Source of the DNA: Luteimonas sp. ANT-B3E
GTDB lineage: Bacteria > Pseudomonadota > Gammaproteobacteria > Xanthomonadales > Xanthomonadaceae
Assembly (NCBI GenBank): GCA_001683895.1
Contig: LXQJ01000018.1
Location: 9,378-42,312 of the forward strand
DNA length: 32,935 nt
Reading direction: 5' to 3'
Part shown: one piece after another, positions 1 to 10,007 of the stretch
Position numbering within the stretch: position 1 is the stretch's first letter
Layout of the letters: each line of letters starts with the position of its first letter
Translations under genes and position numbers: made by a program
The notes under the pieces: generated by a model
Seen by the model: the letters and a program-made list of their open reading frames with translations, nothing else
Told to the model about the DNA's origin: nothing
Databases searched by the model: none

Positions 1-36
1 GAGCCCGGCGGCGAGGATCATCGCGCGCATCGGCAT
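1..36 (-). CDS. murU: MurNAc-1-phosphate uridylyltransferase MurU, 5' end only
   Basis: Only the first 12 codons lie in the window, reading MPMRAMILAAGL. This matches the start of sugar-1-phosphate nucleotidyltransferases, where a MILAAGxGTR signature opens the nucleotide-binding loop. The gene begins 16 bases after the amgK stop on the same strand. In pseudomonads amgK and murU are neighbours, and MurU converts MurNAc-1-phosphate to UDP-MurNAc in the anhydro-recycling pathway that bypasses de novo synthesis. The name rests on this short N-terminus plus the amgK neighbour; another nucleotidyltransferase cannot be excluded. ATG codons at 36 and 30 are both possible starts. Confidence 0.7.
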   Translation of the reverse strand, partial: MPMRAMILAAGL

Positions 37-52
37 CCCGCCGTCCGTGGCA

Positions 53-1099
53 TCAGCCCACCGCCTGCGGGGCGGGCGCGGCCAGCGCCGGCCGCACGTG
101 GCGGTCCAGCAGCGCCGCCAGCGGCGCGAGCGCCGGGTGCCGCGGCAGCGCCTCGTCGAGATAGCGCAGGAAGCGCGGTGCATCGGCGAGGTACTTCGGC
201 TTGCCGTCGCGATGGTGCAGCCGCGCGAAGATCCCGAGCACCTTGAGGTGGCGCTGGATGCCGATCAGGTCGGCGTCGTCGCGGAACCGCTCCAGCGCCG
301 GCACCGGGATGCCGGCGGCCTGCGCGCGCGCGTGGTAGCCGTCCAGCCACCCTGCGGCGCGTTGGGGCGGCCAGTCGAGGAACGCGTCCTTGAACAGGGT
401 CAGCGCGTCGTAGGCGACCGGGCCGCGCACCGCGTCCTGGAAATCCAGCACCGCGACGTCGCGCGCTGCACCGCCGCCGCAGGGCATCAGGTTGCGCGGC
501 ATGTAGTCGCGGTGCACCAGCACCTGCGGCTGCGCCAGTGCGCTGGCGACCAGCATGTCGGTGGCGGCATCGAACGCGGCGCGTTCGTCGGCGTCCAGCG
601 CGACGCCGAGGTGGCGCCCGAGAAACCAGTCCGGGAACAGCGCCAGCTCGCGGCGCAGCAGCGCGTCGTCGTACGCGGGCAGGTCGGCCGGCGGCGCGAT
701 CGCCTGCAGCGCCAGCAGCTGCGTCACCGCGGCGTCGAACCAGGCGTCAGCCTCCTCGGCGTCCGCGTCCAGGGCCTGCAGCAGCGTGTCGACGCCGAGG
801 TCCTCCAGCAGCAGGAAGCCCGCGGCGGCATCCATTGCCAGCAGCCGCGGCACGCGCACGCCGCCGCCGTCCAGCAGCGTGCGGATGCGCAGCCACGGCG
901 CGACCGGCTCGCGGTCTGGCGGCGAATCCATGACGATGCACGTCGGCGCGGCGCCGTCGGTGCGCCAGTAGCTGCGGAAGCCGGCGTCGGTGGACGCGCG
1001 TTGCAGCGCCAGTGTCGGCTCGCCGGTGGCCTGACGCGCCCAGTCGCGGCGTTGGTCCGCTCGTGCGTCGTGCGGCGTGTCGTGCGCGGTGGGCTGCAT
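53..1099 (-). CDS. amgK: AmgK-like N-acetylmuramate/N-acetylglucosamine kinase
   Basis: The 348-residue protein has the aminoglycoside phosphotransferase (kinase-like) fold. The catalytic loop HRDYMPRNLM is at residues 196-205 and the metal-binding DFQDA at 219-223; LLLEDLG near 96-102 fits the hinge region. AmgK enzymes phosphorylate MurNAc or GlcNAc at the anomeric carbon in the cytoplasm, feeding MurU. The directly downstream gene looks like murU, which supports this specificity over antibiotic resistance. The reading frame stays open upstream, but ATG at 1099 is chosen because family-like sequence begins there and upstream residues are low-complexity. No strong ribosome-binding site is seen. 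It is divergent from xanB across 159 bases. Substrate is inferred from context. Confidence 0.82.
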   Translation of the reverse strand: MQPTAHDTPHDARADQRRDWARQATGEPTLALQRASTDAGFRSYWRTDGAAPTCIVMDSPPDREPVAPWLRIRTLLDGGGVRVPRLLAMDAAAGFLLLEDLGVDTLLQALDADAEEADAWFDAAVTQLLALQAIAPPADLPAYDDALLRRELALFPDWFLGRHLGVALDADERAAFDAATDMLVASALAQPQVLVHRDYMPRNLMPCGGGAARDVAVLDFQDAVRGPVAYDALTLFKDAFLDWPPQRAAGWLDGYHARAQAAGIPVPALERFRDDADLIGIQRHLKVLGIFARLHHRDGKPKYLADAPRFLRYLDEALPRHPALAPLAALLDRHVRPALAAPAPQAVG

Positions 1100-1138
1100 G
1101 CGAAGGTCCGGTGCGGCGGGTCCGCGGGGGCCACAGGG

Positions 1139-1144
1139 TAGACT
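1139..1144 (+). promoter_or_regulatory. Candidate -10 box upstream of xanB
   Basis: TAGACT lies 115 bases upstream of the xanB start in the divergent amgK/xanB gap. The same hexamer occurs in front of several other genes in this window. No convincing -35 box is present at the expected spacing, so this is a weak call that would imply a leader of about 110 bases. Confidence 0.28.
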
Positions 1145-1258
1145 CACGCCCGGTTTTGCGCACCCGCGCCGCGCGCCATGCACCGGCCGTCGCGGCCAGC
1201 CACCGCACCGGCCCCGGCCGTGCCACCCATCCTGTTCCACCGCCGAGGCGAGCCCCCG

Positions 1259-2701
1259 ATGATCCTGCAGCCCGTATTGCTCTCCGGCGGTTCCGGCACG
1301 CGGCTGTGGCCGCTGTCGCGCGAGGCGTATCCGAAGCAGTTCCTGGCGCTGGTCGGCGAGCGCACGATGCTGCAGGAGACCTGGCTGCGGGTCGCACCGC
1401 TGGCCACGGCGCCGCCGATCGTGGTCGCCAACGAGGAGCACCGCTTCCTCGCCGCCGAGCAGCTGCGGCTGGTGGGCGTGGAGGGCGCGCCGATCCTGCT
1501 CGAGCCGGTGGGCCGCAATACCGCGCCGGCGATCGCTGCCGCCGCTATGCAGGCGCTGGCCGGCGGCGACGACGCGCTGCTGCTGGTGCTGCCGTCAGAC
1601 CATGTGGTCCGCGACGCCGACGCCTTCCGCGCCGCGGTGGCGACCGCGCGCGCGGCCGCGGAGGGCGGCGCGCTGGTGATCTTCGGCATCGTGCCGGAGT
1701 CGGCGGAGACCGGGTTCGGGTACATCCAGATAGAAGCGGGCCACGCGGAAGCGGGTCAGGCAAAAACGGAGCAGGCGGACGCTGGAACCGTGCGCCGCGT
1801 GCGGCGTTTCGTGGAGAAGCCCGACGCCGCAACCGCGAGCGGCTATGTCGACGACGGCGGCTACTTGTGGAACAGCGGCATGTTCCTGTTCCTCGCGTCG
1901 CGCTACCTGGAGGAGCTGCAGCGCTACCGCCCCGGGATCGTCGACGCGGTGCGTGCTGCCACTGACGCTGCCACCCGTGACGGCGACTTCGTCCGCCTTG
2001 ACCGCGACGCGTTCGCCGCCGGCCCGTCGGACTCGATCGACTACGCGGTGATGGAGCGCACCGACCGCGCGATGGTGCTGCCGGTCGACATCGGCTGGAA
2101 CGATGTCGGTTCGTGGTCGGCGCTGTGGCAGGTGAGTGGCCGCGACGCCGATGGCAACGCCGGGCACGGCGAGGTCATCGCCGTCGACAGCCGCGACAAC
2201 TACGCCTACGCGCGCACGCTGGTCGCATTGGTCGGGGTCGAGGGACTGGTGGTGGTGGAGACCGACGACGCCATCCTGGTGGCGCGCAAGGACCGGGTGC
2301 AGGAGGTCAAGGACGTGGTGGCGCGGCTCAAGGCCGGCGACCGCAGCCACGCGGTGCTGCACCGCGAGGTGCACCGGCCATGGGGCAGCTACGACTCGAT
2401 CGACGCCGCCGACGGCTTCCAGGTCAAGCGCATCAAGGTCAAGCCCGGCGCGCGGCTGTCGCTGCAGTCGCACCGGCACCGCGCCGAGCACTGGATCGTG
2501 GTCCGCGGCACCGCGCGCGTCACCCGCGACAACGACGTCTTCGAGCTGCACGCCAACCAGTCGACGTACATCCCGCTCGGCGCGCGCCACCGGCTGGAGA
2601 ACCCCGGGGTTGACATGCTGGAGCTGATCGAGGTGCAGTCGGGCGACTACCTCGGCGAGGACGACATCGTCCGCTACGAGGACGTCTACGGGCGCGCCTG
2701 A
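1259..2701 (+). CDS. xanB: Bifunctional mannose-1-phosphate guanylyltransferase / mannose-6-phosphate isomerase
   Basis: The 480-residue protein joins two activities that make GDP-mannose for exopolysaccharide and LPS from fructose-6-phosphate, with a phosphomannomutase acting between them. The guanylyltransferase domain carries GGSGTRLWP at residues 10-18, PKQF at 25-28 and FVEKPD at 184-189. A C-terminal type II isomerase cupin starts near HRPWG at 372 and includes the metal-site motif [13 protein letters not shown]. The ATG at 1259 is preferred over an upstream in-frame ATG at 1178 because the family starts at [11 protein letters not shown] and a GAGGCGAG purine run lies just upstream. A repetitive stretch sits at residues 159-173. 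Close to the XanB/AlgA family length (about 470). Confidence 0.93.
   Translation: MILQPVLLSGGSGTRLWPLSREAYPKQFLALVGERTMLQETWLRVAPLATAPPIVVANEEHRFLAAEQLRLVGVEGAPILLEPVGRNTAPAIAAAAMQALAGGDDALLLVLPSDHVVRDADAFRAAVATARAAAEGGALVIFGIVPESAETGFGYIQIEAGHAEAGQAKTEQADAGTVRRVRRFVEKPDAATASGYVDDGGYLWNSGMFLFLASRYLEELQRYRPGIVDAVRAATDAATRDGDFVRLDRDAFAAGPSDSIDYAVMERTDRAMVLPVDIGWNDVGSWSALWQVSGRDADGNAGHGEVIAVDSRDNYAYARTLVALVGVEGLVVVETDDAILVARKDRVQEVKDVVARLKAGDRSHAVLHREVHRPWGSYDSIDAADGFQVKRIKVKPGARLSLQSHRHRAEHWIVVRGTARVTRDNDVFELHANQSTYIPLGARHRLENPGVDMLELIEVQSGDYLGEDDIVRYEDVYGRA
1733..1777 (+). repeat. Degenerate 15-bp tandem repeat inside xanB
   Basis: Three consecutive 15-base units (1733-1747, 1748-1762, 1763-1777) encode [10 protein letters not shown] and KTEQA. 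The first two are closely similar; the third is diverged. The array stays in frame and lies shortly before the conserved FVEKPD motif of the guanylyltransferase domain, where the family usually has a short linker. Confidence 0.6.
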
Positions 2702-2865
2702 CGGCTGCAGCGACGAGTGCGCGGATGCGGCCGGTGCGGCGCAATCTGGCAATGCAGGCGTCTGCGCCAGCCGTTGGCATCCACCACCTGCCGGGCAGCG
2801 CCCGCTCCGCGTGCTGGCACAATGGCGCCGCCCGACGCTACCCGCGCCCCGATGACGCCGACCCC

Positions 2866-3777
2866 ATGACCGCCCGCCCGCCGCGCGACGACCTCGACCG
2901 GCTCGAGGCCGAGAGCCTGCACGTGCTGCGCGAGGTTGCCGCCGAGTGCGCCAGGCCGGTACTGCTGTATTCGATCGGCAAGGACAGCTCGGTGCTGCTG
3001 CACCTGCTGCTCAAGGCGTTCGGGCCGGCACGGCCACCGATCCCGATGCTGCACGTGGACACGACCTGGAAGTTCGCCGAGATGATCGCGTTCCGCGACC
3101 GCCGCGCGGCCGAGACCGGTGTCGCGCTGCAGGTGCACATCAACGCCGACGGCGTGCGCGCCGGCGTCGGACCGCAGAGCCACGGCGCCAGCATGCACAC
3201 CGAGATCATGAAGACGCAGGCGCTGAAGCAGGCGCTGGCTGCCGGCGGCTTCGATGCCGCGATCGGCGGCGCGCGCCGCGACGAGGAGAAATCGCGCGCC
3301 AAGGAGCGCGTGTTCTCGTTCCGTGACGCGCGCCACCGCTGGGATCCGCGGCGCCAGCGTCCGGAGCTGTGGAACCTGTACAACGCCCGCGTCGACGCGG
3401 GTGAGAGCGTGCGCGTGTTTCCGCTGTCCAATTGGACCGAGCTCGACGTGTGGCGCTATATCCGCCGCGAGGGGATCCCGCTGGTATCGCTTTACTTCGC
3501 CGCCGAACGGCCGGTTGTCGAGCGCGACGGTACGTTGCTGGTGGTCGATGACGCCCGGTTCGCGCTGCGTGACGGCGAGGTGCCGGTGCTGCGCCGGGTG
3601 CGCTTCCGTACGCTCGGCTGCTATCCGCTGACCGGCGCGGTCGAGTCCGACGCCGCCGACCTCGACGCAGTGATCGCGGAGATGGAGGACAGCGCGCTGT
3701 CGGAGCGCTCGGGCCGGCTGATCGACCACGCCGTCGGGGATTCGATGGAGAAGAAGAAGCGCGAGGGGTACTTCTGA
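2866..3777 (+). CDS. cysD: Sulfate adenylyltransferase subunit 2 (CysD)
   Basis: CysD is the ATP-pyrophosphatase subunit of ATP sulfurylase. With the GTPase CysN it converts sulfate and ATP to adenosine 5'-phosphosulfate in assimilatory sulfate reduction. The 303-residue protein is the normal length. It has the PP-loop SIGKDSSV at residues 36-43, the LHVDTTWKF segment, the [15 protein letters not shown] motif and a C-terminus ending KKKREGYF, all typical of CysD. ATG at 2866 is chosen because the family begins with a short tail before [17 protein letters not shown]; the frame stays open further upstream. The stop overlaps the cysNC start by one base (TGATG), so the two are translationally coupled. 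Confidence 0.95.
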   Translation: MTARPPRDDLDRLEAESLHVLREVAAECARPVLLYSIGKDSSVLLHLLLKAFGPARPPIPMLHVDTTWKFAEMIAFRDRRAAETGVALQVHINADGVRAGVGPQSHGASMHTEIMKTQALKQALAAGGFDAAIGGARRDEEKSRAKERVFSFRDARHRWDPRRQRPELWNLYNARVDAGESVRVFPLSNWTELDVWRYIRREGIPLVSLYFAAERPVVERDGTLLVVDDARFALRDGEVPVLRRVRFRTLGCYPLTGAVESDAADLDAVIAEMEDSALSERSGRLIDHAVGDSMEKKKREGYF

Positions 3778-5609
3778 TGGCGCGCGGTTTCCTGCGCGTC
3801 GTCGCCTGCGGCAGCGTCGACGACGGCAAGAGCACCCTCATCGGGCGCCTGCTGCACGAGGCCGGTCGCATCCCCGACGACGAGCGCGACGCGCTGGTCC
3901 GTGCCAGCGCGAGCCACGGCACGCGCGGCGGCGAGGTCGACTACGCGCTGCTGCTCGACGGGCTGGAGGCGGAGCGAGAGCAGGGCATCACCATCGACGT
4001 GGCGTGGCGCCACCTGCAGACCGCGAGCCGCCGCTACCTGATCGCCGACTGCCCCGGGCATGCGCAGTACACGCGCAACATGGCCACCGGCGCGTCCGTG
4101 GCCGACGTCGCGGTGATGCTGGTCGACGCGACCCGCGGGCTGCTGCCGCAGACCTTCCGCCACCTCGCGATCGCGGCGCTGTTCAGCGTCCGCCACGTGC
4201 TGCTGGCAGTCAACAAGATGGACCGCGTCGGCTTCGACCGCGACGTGTTCGACGGGATCGCCGCGGCCTTCGTGGCGCACGCGGCCAGGCTGGGGATCGA
4301 CGCGGTGGTCGCGATCCCGGTCGTCGCGGCAGACGGTGACAACGTGGTGGCGCGGTCGACGCGGATGGACTGGTACCGCGGTCCCAGCGTGCTCGGCCAC
4401 CTCGACGGGCTGGACATCGCCGTGGACGCCACCCCGCGGCCGGCGCGGCTGCCGCTGCAAGGCGTGCTGCGGGACGCCGTCGGGCAGCGTTGGCTGACGG
4501 GGACGCTGTCGGGGACATCGCTCGCGAGCGGCGACGTGGTCTGCATCGCACCGCACGGCGCGCGCACCCGCATCGCGGAGATCCTGCGCGCCGGGGTCAC
4601 GGTCGACGCCGCCAGCGACGGCGATGCGCTCGCGGTGCGACTGTCCGACGATGTCGATGCGGGCCGCGGCGACGTCGTCACCGCCGGCGGCGCGGCGCTG
4701 GCCGACAGCGACCAGTTCGCCGCCGACCTGCTGTGGTTCGACGAGGTCCCGCTCGTTGCCGGGCGCCGCTACCGGCTGAAGCTGGCGACCCGCACCGTCG
4801 GCGTGCGGGTGTCTGAGCTCAAGCACCTGCGTGACCCGCAGACGCTGCAGCCGCTGGTGGCCAAGCGCCTGCAGGCCAACGACATCGGCGAGGTCACGCT
4901 GTCGCTGGACGCGCCGGTGGCGTTCGCGCCATACGCGGCCGACCCGGTGCTGGGCGGCTTCGTCCTGGTCGACGCGGTCACCCACGCCACGGTCGCCTGC
5001 GGGATGATCCGACACGGCCTGCGGCGCGCGGACAACCTGCGCTGGCAGGCGCTCGACGTCGACCGCGCGGCGCGCGCAGCGATCAAGGGCCAGCGTCCCC
5101 GCTGCGTCTGGTTCACGGGGCTGTCGGGCGCCGGCAAGTCGACCATCGCCAACCTCGTCGAGCGCGCATTGCTCGCGCGTGGCTGCCACACCTACCTGCT
5201 CGACGGCGACAATGTCCGCCACGGCCTCAACCGCGATCTTGGCTTCACCGACGAGGACCGGATCGAGAACCTGCGTCGCATCGGCGAGGTCGCGCGGCTG
5301 ATGACCGACGCCGGGCTGGTGGTGCTGGTGAGCTTCATCTCGCCGTTCCGGGCCGAGCGCGCGGCGGCGCGCGCGCTGTTCGCGGACGGCGAGTTCATGG
5401 AGGTGTTCGTCGACACCCCGCTGGCGGAGGCCGAACGCCGCGACGTCAAGGGGCTCTACGCCAAGGCGCGCCGCGGCGAGCTGCCGCACTTCACCGGCAT
5501 CGACTCGCCCTACGAGGCGCCTGAAGCGCCCGACCTGGTGCTGGATACGCTCGCCGCGACGCCCGAGGCGCTGGCGCAGACGGTGGTGGCTGCGCTGCTC
5601 GACGACTAA
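3777..5609 (+). CDS. cysNC: Bifunctional sulfate adenylyltransferase subunit 1 / adenylylsulfate kinase (CysN-CysC fusion)
   Basis: The 610-residue protein fuses the GTPase subunit of ATP sulfurylase to APS kinase, giving PAPS from sulfate with CysD. The CysN part (about 1-425) has Walker [10 protein letters not shown] at 12-20, G3 motif DCPGH at 91-95 and NKMD at 146-149, then translation-factor-like beta-barrel domains. The CysC part (about 440-610) has P-loop GLSGAGKS at 448-455 followed by [17 protein letters not shown] and ends in the usual kinase helices. Fused cysN-cysC is common in xanthomonads. It starts inside the cysD stop codon and ends just before a strong hairpin. PAPS reductase and sulfite reductase genes are not in this window. 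Confidence 0.95.
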   Translation: MARGFLRVVACGSVDDGKSTLIGRLLHEAGRIPDDERDALVRASASHGTRGGEVDYALLLDGLEAEREQGITIDVAWRHLQTASRRYLIADCPGHAQYTRNMATGASVADVAVMLVDATRGLLPQTFRHLAIAALFSVRHVLLAVNKMDRVGFDRDVFDGIAAAFVAHAARLGIDAVVAIPVVAADGDNVVARSTRMDWYRGPSVLGHLDGLDIAVDATPRPARLPLQGVLRDAVGQRWLTGTLSGTSLASGDVVCIAPHGARTRIAEILRAGVTVDAASDGDALAVRLSDDVDAGRGDVVTAGGAALADSDQFAADLLWFDEVPLVAGRRYRLKLATRTVGVRVSELKHLRDPQTLQPLVAKRLQANDIGEVTLSLDAPVAFAPYAADPVLGGFVLVDAVTHATVACGMIRHGLRRADNLRWQALDVDRAARAAIKGQRPRCVWFTGLSGAGKSTIANLVERALLARGCHTYLLDGDNVRHGLNRDLGFTDEDRIENLRRIGEVARLMTDAGLVVLVSFISPFRAERAAARALFADGEFMEVFVDTPLAEAERRDVKGLYAKARRGELPHFTGIDSPYEAPEAPDLVLDTLAATPEALAQTVVAALLDD

Positions 5610-5619
5610 GTGCCGGCAG

Positions 5620-5651
5620 AAAAAAGACGCCGGGCGCGCGCCCGGCGTCTT
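5620..5651 (-). terminator. Intrinsic terminator between convergent cysNC and glsB-like genes
   Basis: A perfect 28-base palindrome at 5624-5651 (14-bp stem, AAGACGCCGGGCGC and its complement) is flanked on the low-coordinate side by six A residues (5620-5625, two of them within the stem). Read on the minus strand it is a GC-rich stem followed by a T run, the classic terminator of the 93-residue membrane-protein gene. On the plus strand it lies 14 bases past the cysNC stop and probably also ends that transcript, although only a short T tract follows. Confidence 0.85.
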
Positions 5652-5677
5652 CGATCACGCCCGCTGATGGCGGGTGG

Positions 5678-5959
5678 TCAGCCCAGCCTGCGACGCTTGC
5701 CGCGGAACAGGCCCACGATCACCAGGATCACGATCGCGCCGAGCAGCGCGCCAATGAAGCCCGCGGCCTGGCCCGGTGCGTACCAGCCCATCATCTGGCC
5801 GACGTAGCTCGCGAACGCGGCGCCGGCGATGCCCAGCACGATGGTGAGGATGATGCCCATGCTGTCGCGGCCCGGTTTGAGCAGGCGCGCCAGCACGCCG
5901 ACGACGAAGCCGATCAGGATGATGTAGAGCCAGTTGCTGCTGCCGAGCAGTGCTTCCAT
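5678..5959 (-). CDS. GlsB/YeaQ/YmgE family stress-response membrane protein
   Basis: This 93-residue protein is almost wholly hydrophobic with three predicted membrane helices (about 10-28, 34-56 and 63-85) and a basic C-terminal tail GKRRRLG. The glycine-rich helices and the GFVVGVLARLLKPG pattern fit the transglycosylase-associated (GlsB/YeaQ/YmgE) family of small inner-membrane proteins linked to general stress; their molecular function is not known. A GGGGAAG ribosome-binding site lies a few bases before the ATG. The length is slightly above the usual 80-90 residues. It is monocistronic by position, with its own terminator downstream. Confidence 0.88.
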   Translation of the reverse strand: MEALLGSSNWLYIILIGFVVGVLARLLKPGRDSMGIILTIVLGIAGAAFASYVGQMMGWYAPGQAAGFIGALLGAIVILVIVGLFRGKRRRLG

Positions 5960-6023
5960 GAGCTTCCCCAGGTGGTTTGACCGCGCGAGCTTAGCAGGCG
6001 CCGAGCGGCCTCCAGCCGCCGCG

Positions 6024-7583
<1,560 letters not shown>

Positions 7584-7613
7584 GGGCGGGGGCCTGCGGA
7601 AACGGGGTGGTCC

Positions 7614-7619
7614 AGTCTA
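7614..7619 (-). promoter_or_regulatory. Candidate -10 box for the M20 peptidase gene
   Basis: TAGACT on the minus strand, 30 bases upstream of the ATG at 7583, would place transcription start about 24 bases before the gene. It sits in a GCTAGACT context also found before the HutD-like gene. No good -35 box is visible. Confidence 0.4.
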
Positions 7620-7794
7620 GCGGGCGCCGGTGTGCGCGGCGTTTCCCTACCGGGTGCCGCGTGCTCGGCCCGCGTCCCCGCGCCGCGTGCGGCGACACCT
7701 GCGCCGCGCGCCCGCGGACGAGACTGCGCACGTCGTCTCCGCACAGCGCGGGACGGCGGGAACGGAATCCACCCACACGCCACGGAGATCCATC

Positions 7795-8124
7795 ATGAAG
7801 ACGCTCACCACCCTGCTCGCCCCGCTGCTGCTGTCGCTGCTGATGGCGGGCACCGCACTCGCGCAGGAGAAGGTCAATATCAACACCGCCGACGCCGCCA
7901 CGCTCGACCGCGTGCTGGTCAACATCGGCCCCGCCAAGGCCGAGGCCATCGTCGCCCATCGCAAAGCGAACGGGGCTTTCAAGAGCCCGGAGCAGCTGGC
8001 CGCGGTCAAGGGTATCGGCCTGAAGACGGTGGAGAAGAACCGGGAGCGGATCGTCTACACCGGCGGCGCAGCCGCCCAGCCGAAGCCGGCTGCACCGGTT
8101 GCAAGCGGCGTCGCCAAGCGCTGA
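7795..8124 (+). CDS. comEA: ComEA-like secreted helix-hairpin-helix protein
   Basis: The 109-residue protein has a Sec signal peptide (residues 1-22, ending AGTALA) and one helix-hairpin-helix DNA-binding domain (about 25-82): VNINTADAATLDRVLVNIGPAKAEAIVAHRK, then the second hairpin LAAVKGIGLKTVEKNRERI. Such proteins bind double-stranded DNA in the periplasm and pull it in during natural transformation. The Ala/Pro-rich C-terminus looks unstructured. ATG at 7795 follows a GGAGAT ribosome-binding site; the open frame upstream lacks a signal peptide and is non-coding in style. No other competence gene is nearby, as is usual for gammaproteobacterial comEA. It ends in a structured 3' region with an intrinsic terminator. 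Confidence 0.88.
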   Translation: MKTLTTLLAPLLLSLLMAGTALAQEKVNINTADAATLDRVLVNIGPAKAEAIVAHRKANGAFKSPEQLAAVKGIGLKTVEKNRERIVYTGGAAAQPKPAAPVASGVAKR

Positions 8125-8140
8125 CCGGTCGACCGCGCAG

Positions 8141-8218
8141 GCAGGGACGCCGGCGCGACATGCCGGGGGCAGGAGGCCCCCGGAAACGGCAGGGACGCCC
8201 GACAGGGACGTCGCGCCG
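8141..8218 (+). repeat. Structured repeat block in the comEA 3' region
   Basis: An outer 9-base inverted repeat CGGCGCGAC (8151-8159) / GTCGCGCCG (8210-8218) encloses a tight 8-bp hairpin (8163-8170 with 8176-8183, loop AGGAG). An 11-base direct repeat GCAGGGACGCC occurs at 8141-8151 and 8189-8199, and its core CAGGGACG appears a third time at 8203-8210. The outer right arm overlaps the terminator stem, so the two folds are mutually exclusive. Function unknown. Confidence 0.45.
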
Positions 8219-8261
8219 CCCGCCGCCGTACGGCACGTGCGTCGCGGGCGGCGGTTTTTTT
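8215..8261 (+). terminator. Intrinsic terminator of comEA
   Basis: A 9-bp GC stem (GCCGCCCGC at 8215-8223 paired with GCGGGCGGC at 8244-8252) is followed two bases later by seven T residues (8255-8261). The 20-base loop contains further complementary bases. It lies 90 bases after the comEA stop. Confidence 0.8.
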
Positions 8262-8301
8262 ATCTGCGCTCGCCGGCGGCAGCGGATGTGCCATCGCCCG
8301 C

Positions 8302-8307
8302 TAGACT
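8302..8307 (+). promoter_or_regulatory. Candidate -10 box placing the hutD-like gene on a leaderless mRNA
   Basis: TAGACT ends six bases before the ATG at 8314, so transcription would start at or within a base or two of the start codon. No ribosome-binding site is visible in between, which agrees with leaderless translation. The -35 region is not recognisable. Confidence 0.45.
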
Positions 8308-8313
8308 CTGGCT

Positions 8314-8997
8314 ATGGCAGCGCCAGCGACGACCCTGCACCTGCTCCGCGCCCACGACTGCATCCGCAGTCGCTGGCACAACGGCTGCGGCTGGACGCGG
8401 GAGATCCATGCGGAGCCCTTGCCTGGTGGAGCGACGGCGCCCGGGGCGACTGCAGACACCACTGGAGCCGCCGCGACGGTGCCCTGGGAGTGGCGGCTGT
8501 CGATTGCTGAGCTTACGCATCCTGCACCCTTCTCCCTGCTGCCTGGCGTCGACCGCGAACTGGTGCTGCTGCAGGGCGACGGCGTGCACCTCGCGGGCGC
8601 GGTGGATCACAGGCTGGAGCCGCCGTACGGACGGCTGCGCTTGCGCGGCGAAGACGCGGTCACGGCGACGCCGGTCGTCGCCTTCGCACACGCGTTCAAC
8701 CTGATGTGGCGGCGCGACCGCATCGACGCGACGCTGTGGCACCGGCCGCTGGTGGGGCCGATGGTGGTATTCGTCGATCCCGGCGCCTGCTGGGCCGTGC
8801 ACGTACTGGCGGGGGAGGCCCGAATCGGCACCGGGGCGGCGTCGGCGACCCTGACCCGCGGCGACACCGCGCTGCTGCGTGCCGATGGCAAACGCACGCG
8901 CCACGCACTGGAAGGTGGCGGCGAGGCGCTGCTGGTGCGCGTGGTGCCGCACCTGCTGACGGCTGAGGCCGCGCTCGGGGCGAGGGTGCCGCCTTAG
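8314..8997 (+). CDS. HutD/Ves family protein
   Basis: The 227-residue protein matches the HutD/Ves cupin-like family: a start resembling LLRAHDCIRSRWHNGCGWTREI (the W-x-N-G-x-G-x-T-R-E-I signature), a WRLSIAEL-like segment, and FSLLPGVDRELVLLQGDGV. Family members are small bicupin proteins; HutD is linked to histidine utilisation and Ves to cold-shock expression, but a biochemical role is not established. No histidine-catabolism gene lies in this window, so the name describes the family only. Upstream sequence shows a -10 box almost touching the ATG. It is convergent with the Rieske gene, with 102 bases between that hold no clear terminator. Confidence 0.8.
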   Translation: MAAPATTLHLLRAHDCIRSRWHNGCGWTREIHAEPLPGGATAPGATADTTGAAATVPWEWRLSIAELTHPAPFSLLPGVDRELVLLQGDGVHLAGAVDHRLEPPYGRLRLRGEDAVTATPVVAFAHAFNLMWRRDRIDATLWHRPLVGPMVVFVDPGACWAVHVLAGEARIGTGAASATLTRGDTALLRADGKRTRHALEGGGEALLVRVVPHLLTAEAALGARVPP

Positions 8998-9099
8998 TCG
9001 ACAGTCCGGAAGCCTCGAAGCCGACGCGGGGCTGGCGGCGTTGGTCCACAGGTAGCGATGGCGAGCGGCCTGCGCCCAGGCGAACATGTCCTGCCGGGG

Positions 9100-9447
9100 T
9101 CAACCGCGGTCGTCGCGCGTCCATACTCCGGTATCGTCGACCCGGACCGGGAACGACGCCACCGGCGCGTACGCGGGCGCGCACAGCGCACTGCCGTCGC
9201 GGACGTCGAAGCGGGCCCCGTGCAGCATGCACTCCACGCTCGCCGTCGCCGCGTCAAAGGTGCCTGCGGACAGCTCGACGTCCTCGTGGCTGCAGCGGTC
9301 CTCGAGTGCGTACAGGGTGCCGTCGAGATTGACGACCAGGATCGGCGTGTCGCCGTCCCAGGCCACGCGCGACTCGCCGGGCAGCAGCTCGGACGGCGCG
9401 CAGACGCGCACCCAGGCGGACGCCGGCGGCGTTGCCCCGGTGGTCAT
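9100..9447 (-). CDS. Rieske [2Fe-2S] ferredoxin-like protein
   Basis: A 115-residue single-domain Rieske protein. The cluster-binding pairs are C52-S-H54 in RCSHEDVEL and C73-M-L-H76 in ECMLHGARFD. It resembles the ferredoxin components of non-haem iron oxygenases and NirD-like proteins and has no signal peptide or membrane anchor, so it is probably a soluble electron carrier. Its start overlaps the GNAT stop by four bases (ATGA), making it the last gene of the suf operon. No oxygenase or reductase partner is adjacent; an electron-donor role in Fe-S assembly is a guess from position. Confidence 0.88.
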   Translation of the reverse strand: MTTGATPPASAWVRVCAPSELLPGESRVAWDGDTPILVVNLDGTLYALEDRCSHEDVELSAGTFDAATASVECMLHGARFDVRDGSALCAPAYAPVASFPVRVDDTGVWTRDDRG

Positions 9448-9992
9448 GACGGGAGCCCCTTTTCCAGCATCTCGAAGCGCAGGTCGGCGCGCAGCGGGAC
9501 GCCGAAACGGAGATCGCCATACGGAAACGGCCGGTGGATCCCGGTGCGGCGGTAGCCGCGCCGGACGTACCACGCGATCAGCGCGTCGCGGACGTCGATC
9601 ACCGTCATCCGCATCACCGGCAGCTGCCACTCCCGAGCGGCGATCCGCTCGCATTCCGCCAGCAGCGCGTCGCCGATGCCCGCGCCCTGCAGCGGAGGCA
9701 CCACCGAGAACATGCCGAAGTAACCGGCGCCTTCGTCATCGGCCACATGAGCGCAGGCGACCAGGCCTCCGTCGCGTAGCGACAGCACCACGCGGCTGCG
9801 CGGCCGCGCCATGTCGGCGCGCAGCACGTCGGCGTCGATGCGGGCACCCTCCAGCAGGTCGGCCTCGGTCGTCCAGCCGGCACGGCTCGACGCGCCGCGA
9901 TAGGCGGACGTGACCAGCGCGACGATCGCGGGTACGTCGGCATCGGTCGCGGCGCGGAACGCGAGCTTGGACGGGGAGGCGGTCTCGGTCAT
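9444..9992 (-). CDS. GNAT family N-acetyltransferase
   Basis: The 182-residue protein has a GNAT fold: N-terminal LAFRAATDADVPAIVAL, a central beta strand GYFGMFSVVPP, and the acetyl-CoA pyrophosphate loop LQGAGIGDALL (residues 101-111, the Q-x-G-x-G motif), then a late RRGYRRTG segment. The acceptor substrate cannot be told from sequence. The ATG at 9992 is chosen; a GTG at 10001 would add three residues. It begins 15 bases after the sufS stop and ends overlapping the Rieske start, so it belongs to the suf operon. Its role in Fe-S biogenesis, if any, is unknown. Confidence 0.85.
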   Translation of the reverse strand: MTETASPSKLAFRAATDADVPAIVALVTSAYRGASSRAGWTTEADLLEGARIDADVLRADMARPRSRVVLSLRDGGLVACAHVADDEGAGYFGMFSVVPPLQGAGIGDALLAECERIAAREWQLPVMRMTVIDVRDALIAWYVRRGYRRTGIHRPFPYGDLRFGVPLRADLRFEMLEKGLPS

Positions 9993-10007
9993 CGACGGCA
10001 CGCCCGG

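Noticed and set aside
53-1099. An aminoglycoside resistance phosphotransferase
   Set aside because: The fold is shared, but the murU-like neighbour and overall pattern fit AmgK of cell-wall recycling.
3621-5489. A 622-codon minus frame opposite cysNC
   Set aside because: No recognisable domain or plausible start; antisense shadow of the CysN-CysC fusion.
8314-8997. A histidine-utilisation locus suggested by the HutD-like gene
   Set aside because: No hutH, hutU, hutI or hutG homologue is nearby; only family membership is supported.
8998-9099. A short gene in the gap between the HutD-like and Rieske genes
   Set aside because: A minus-strand peptide of about 29 residues is possible but has no ribosome-binding site or recognisable feature.
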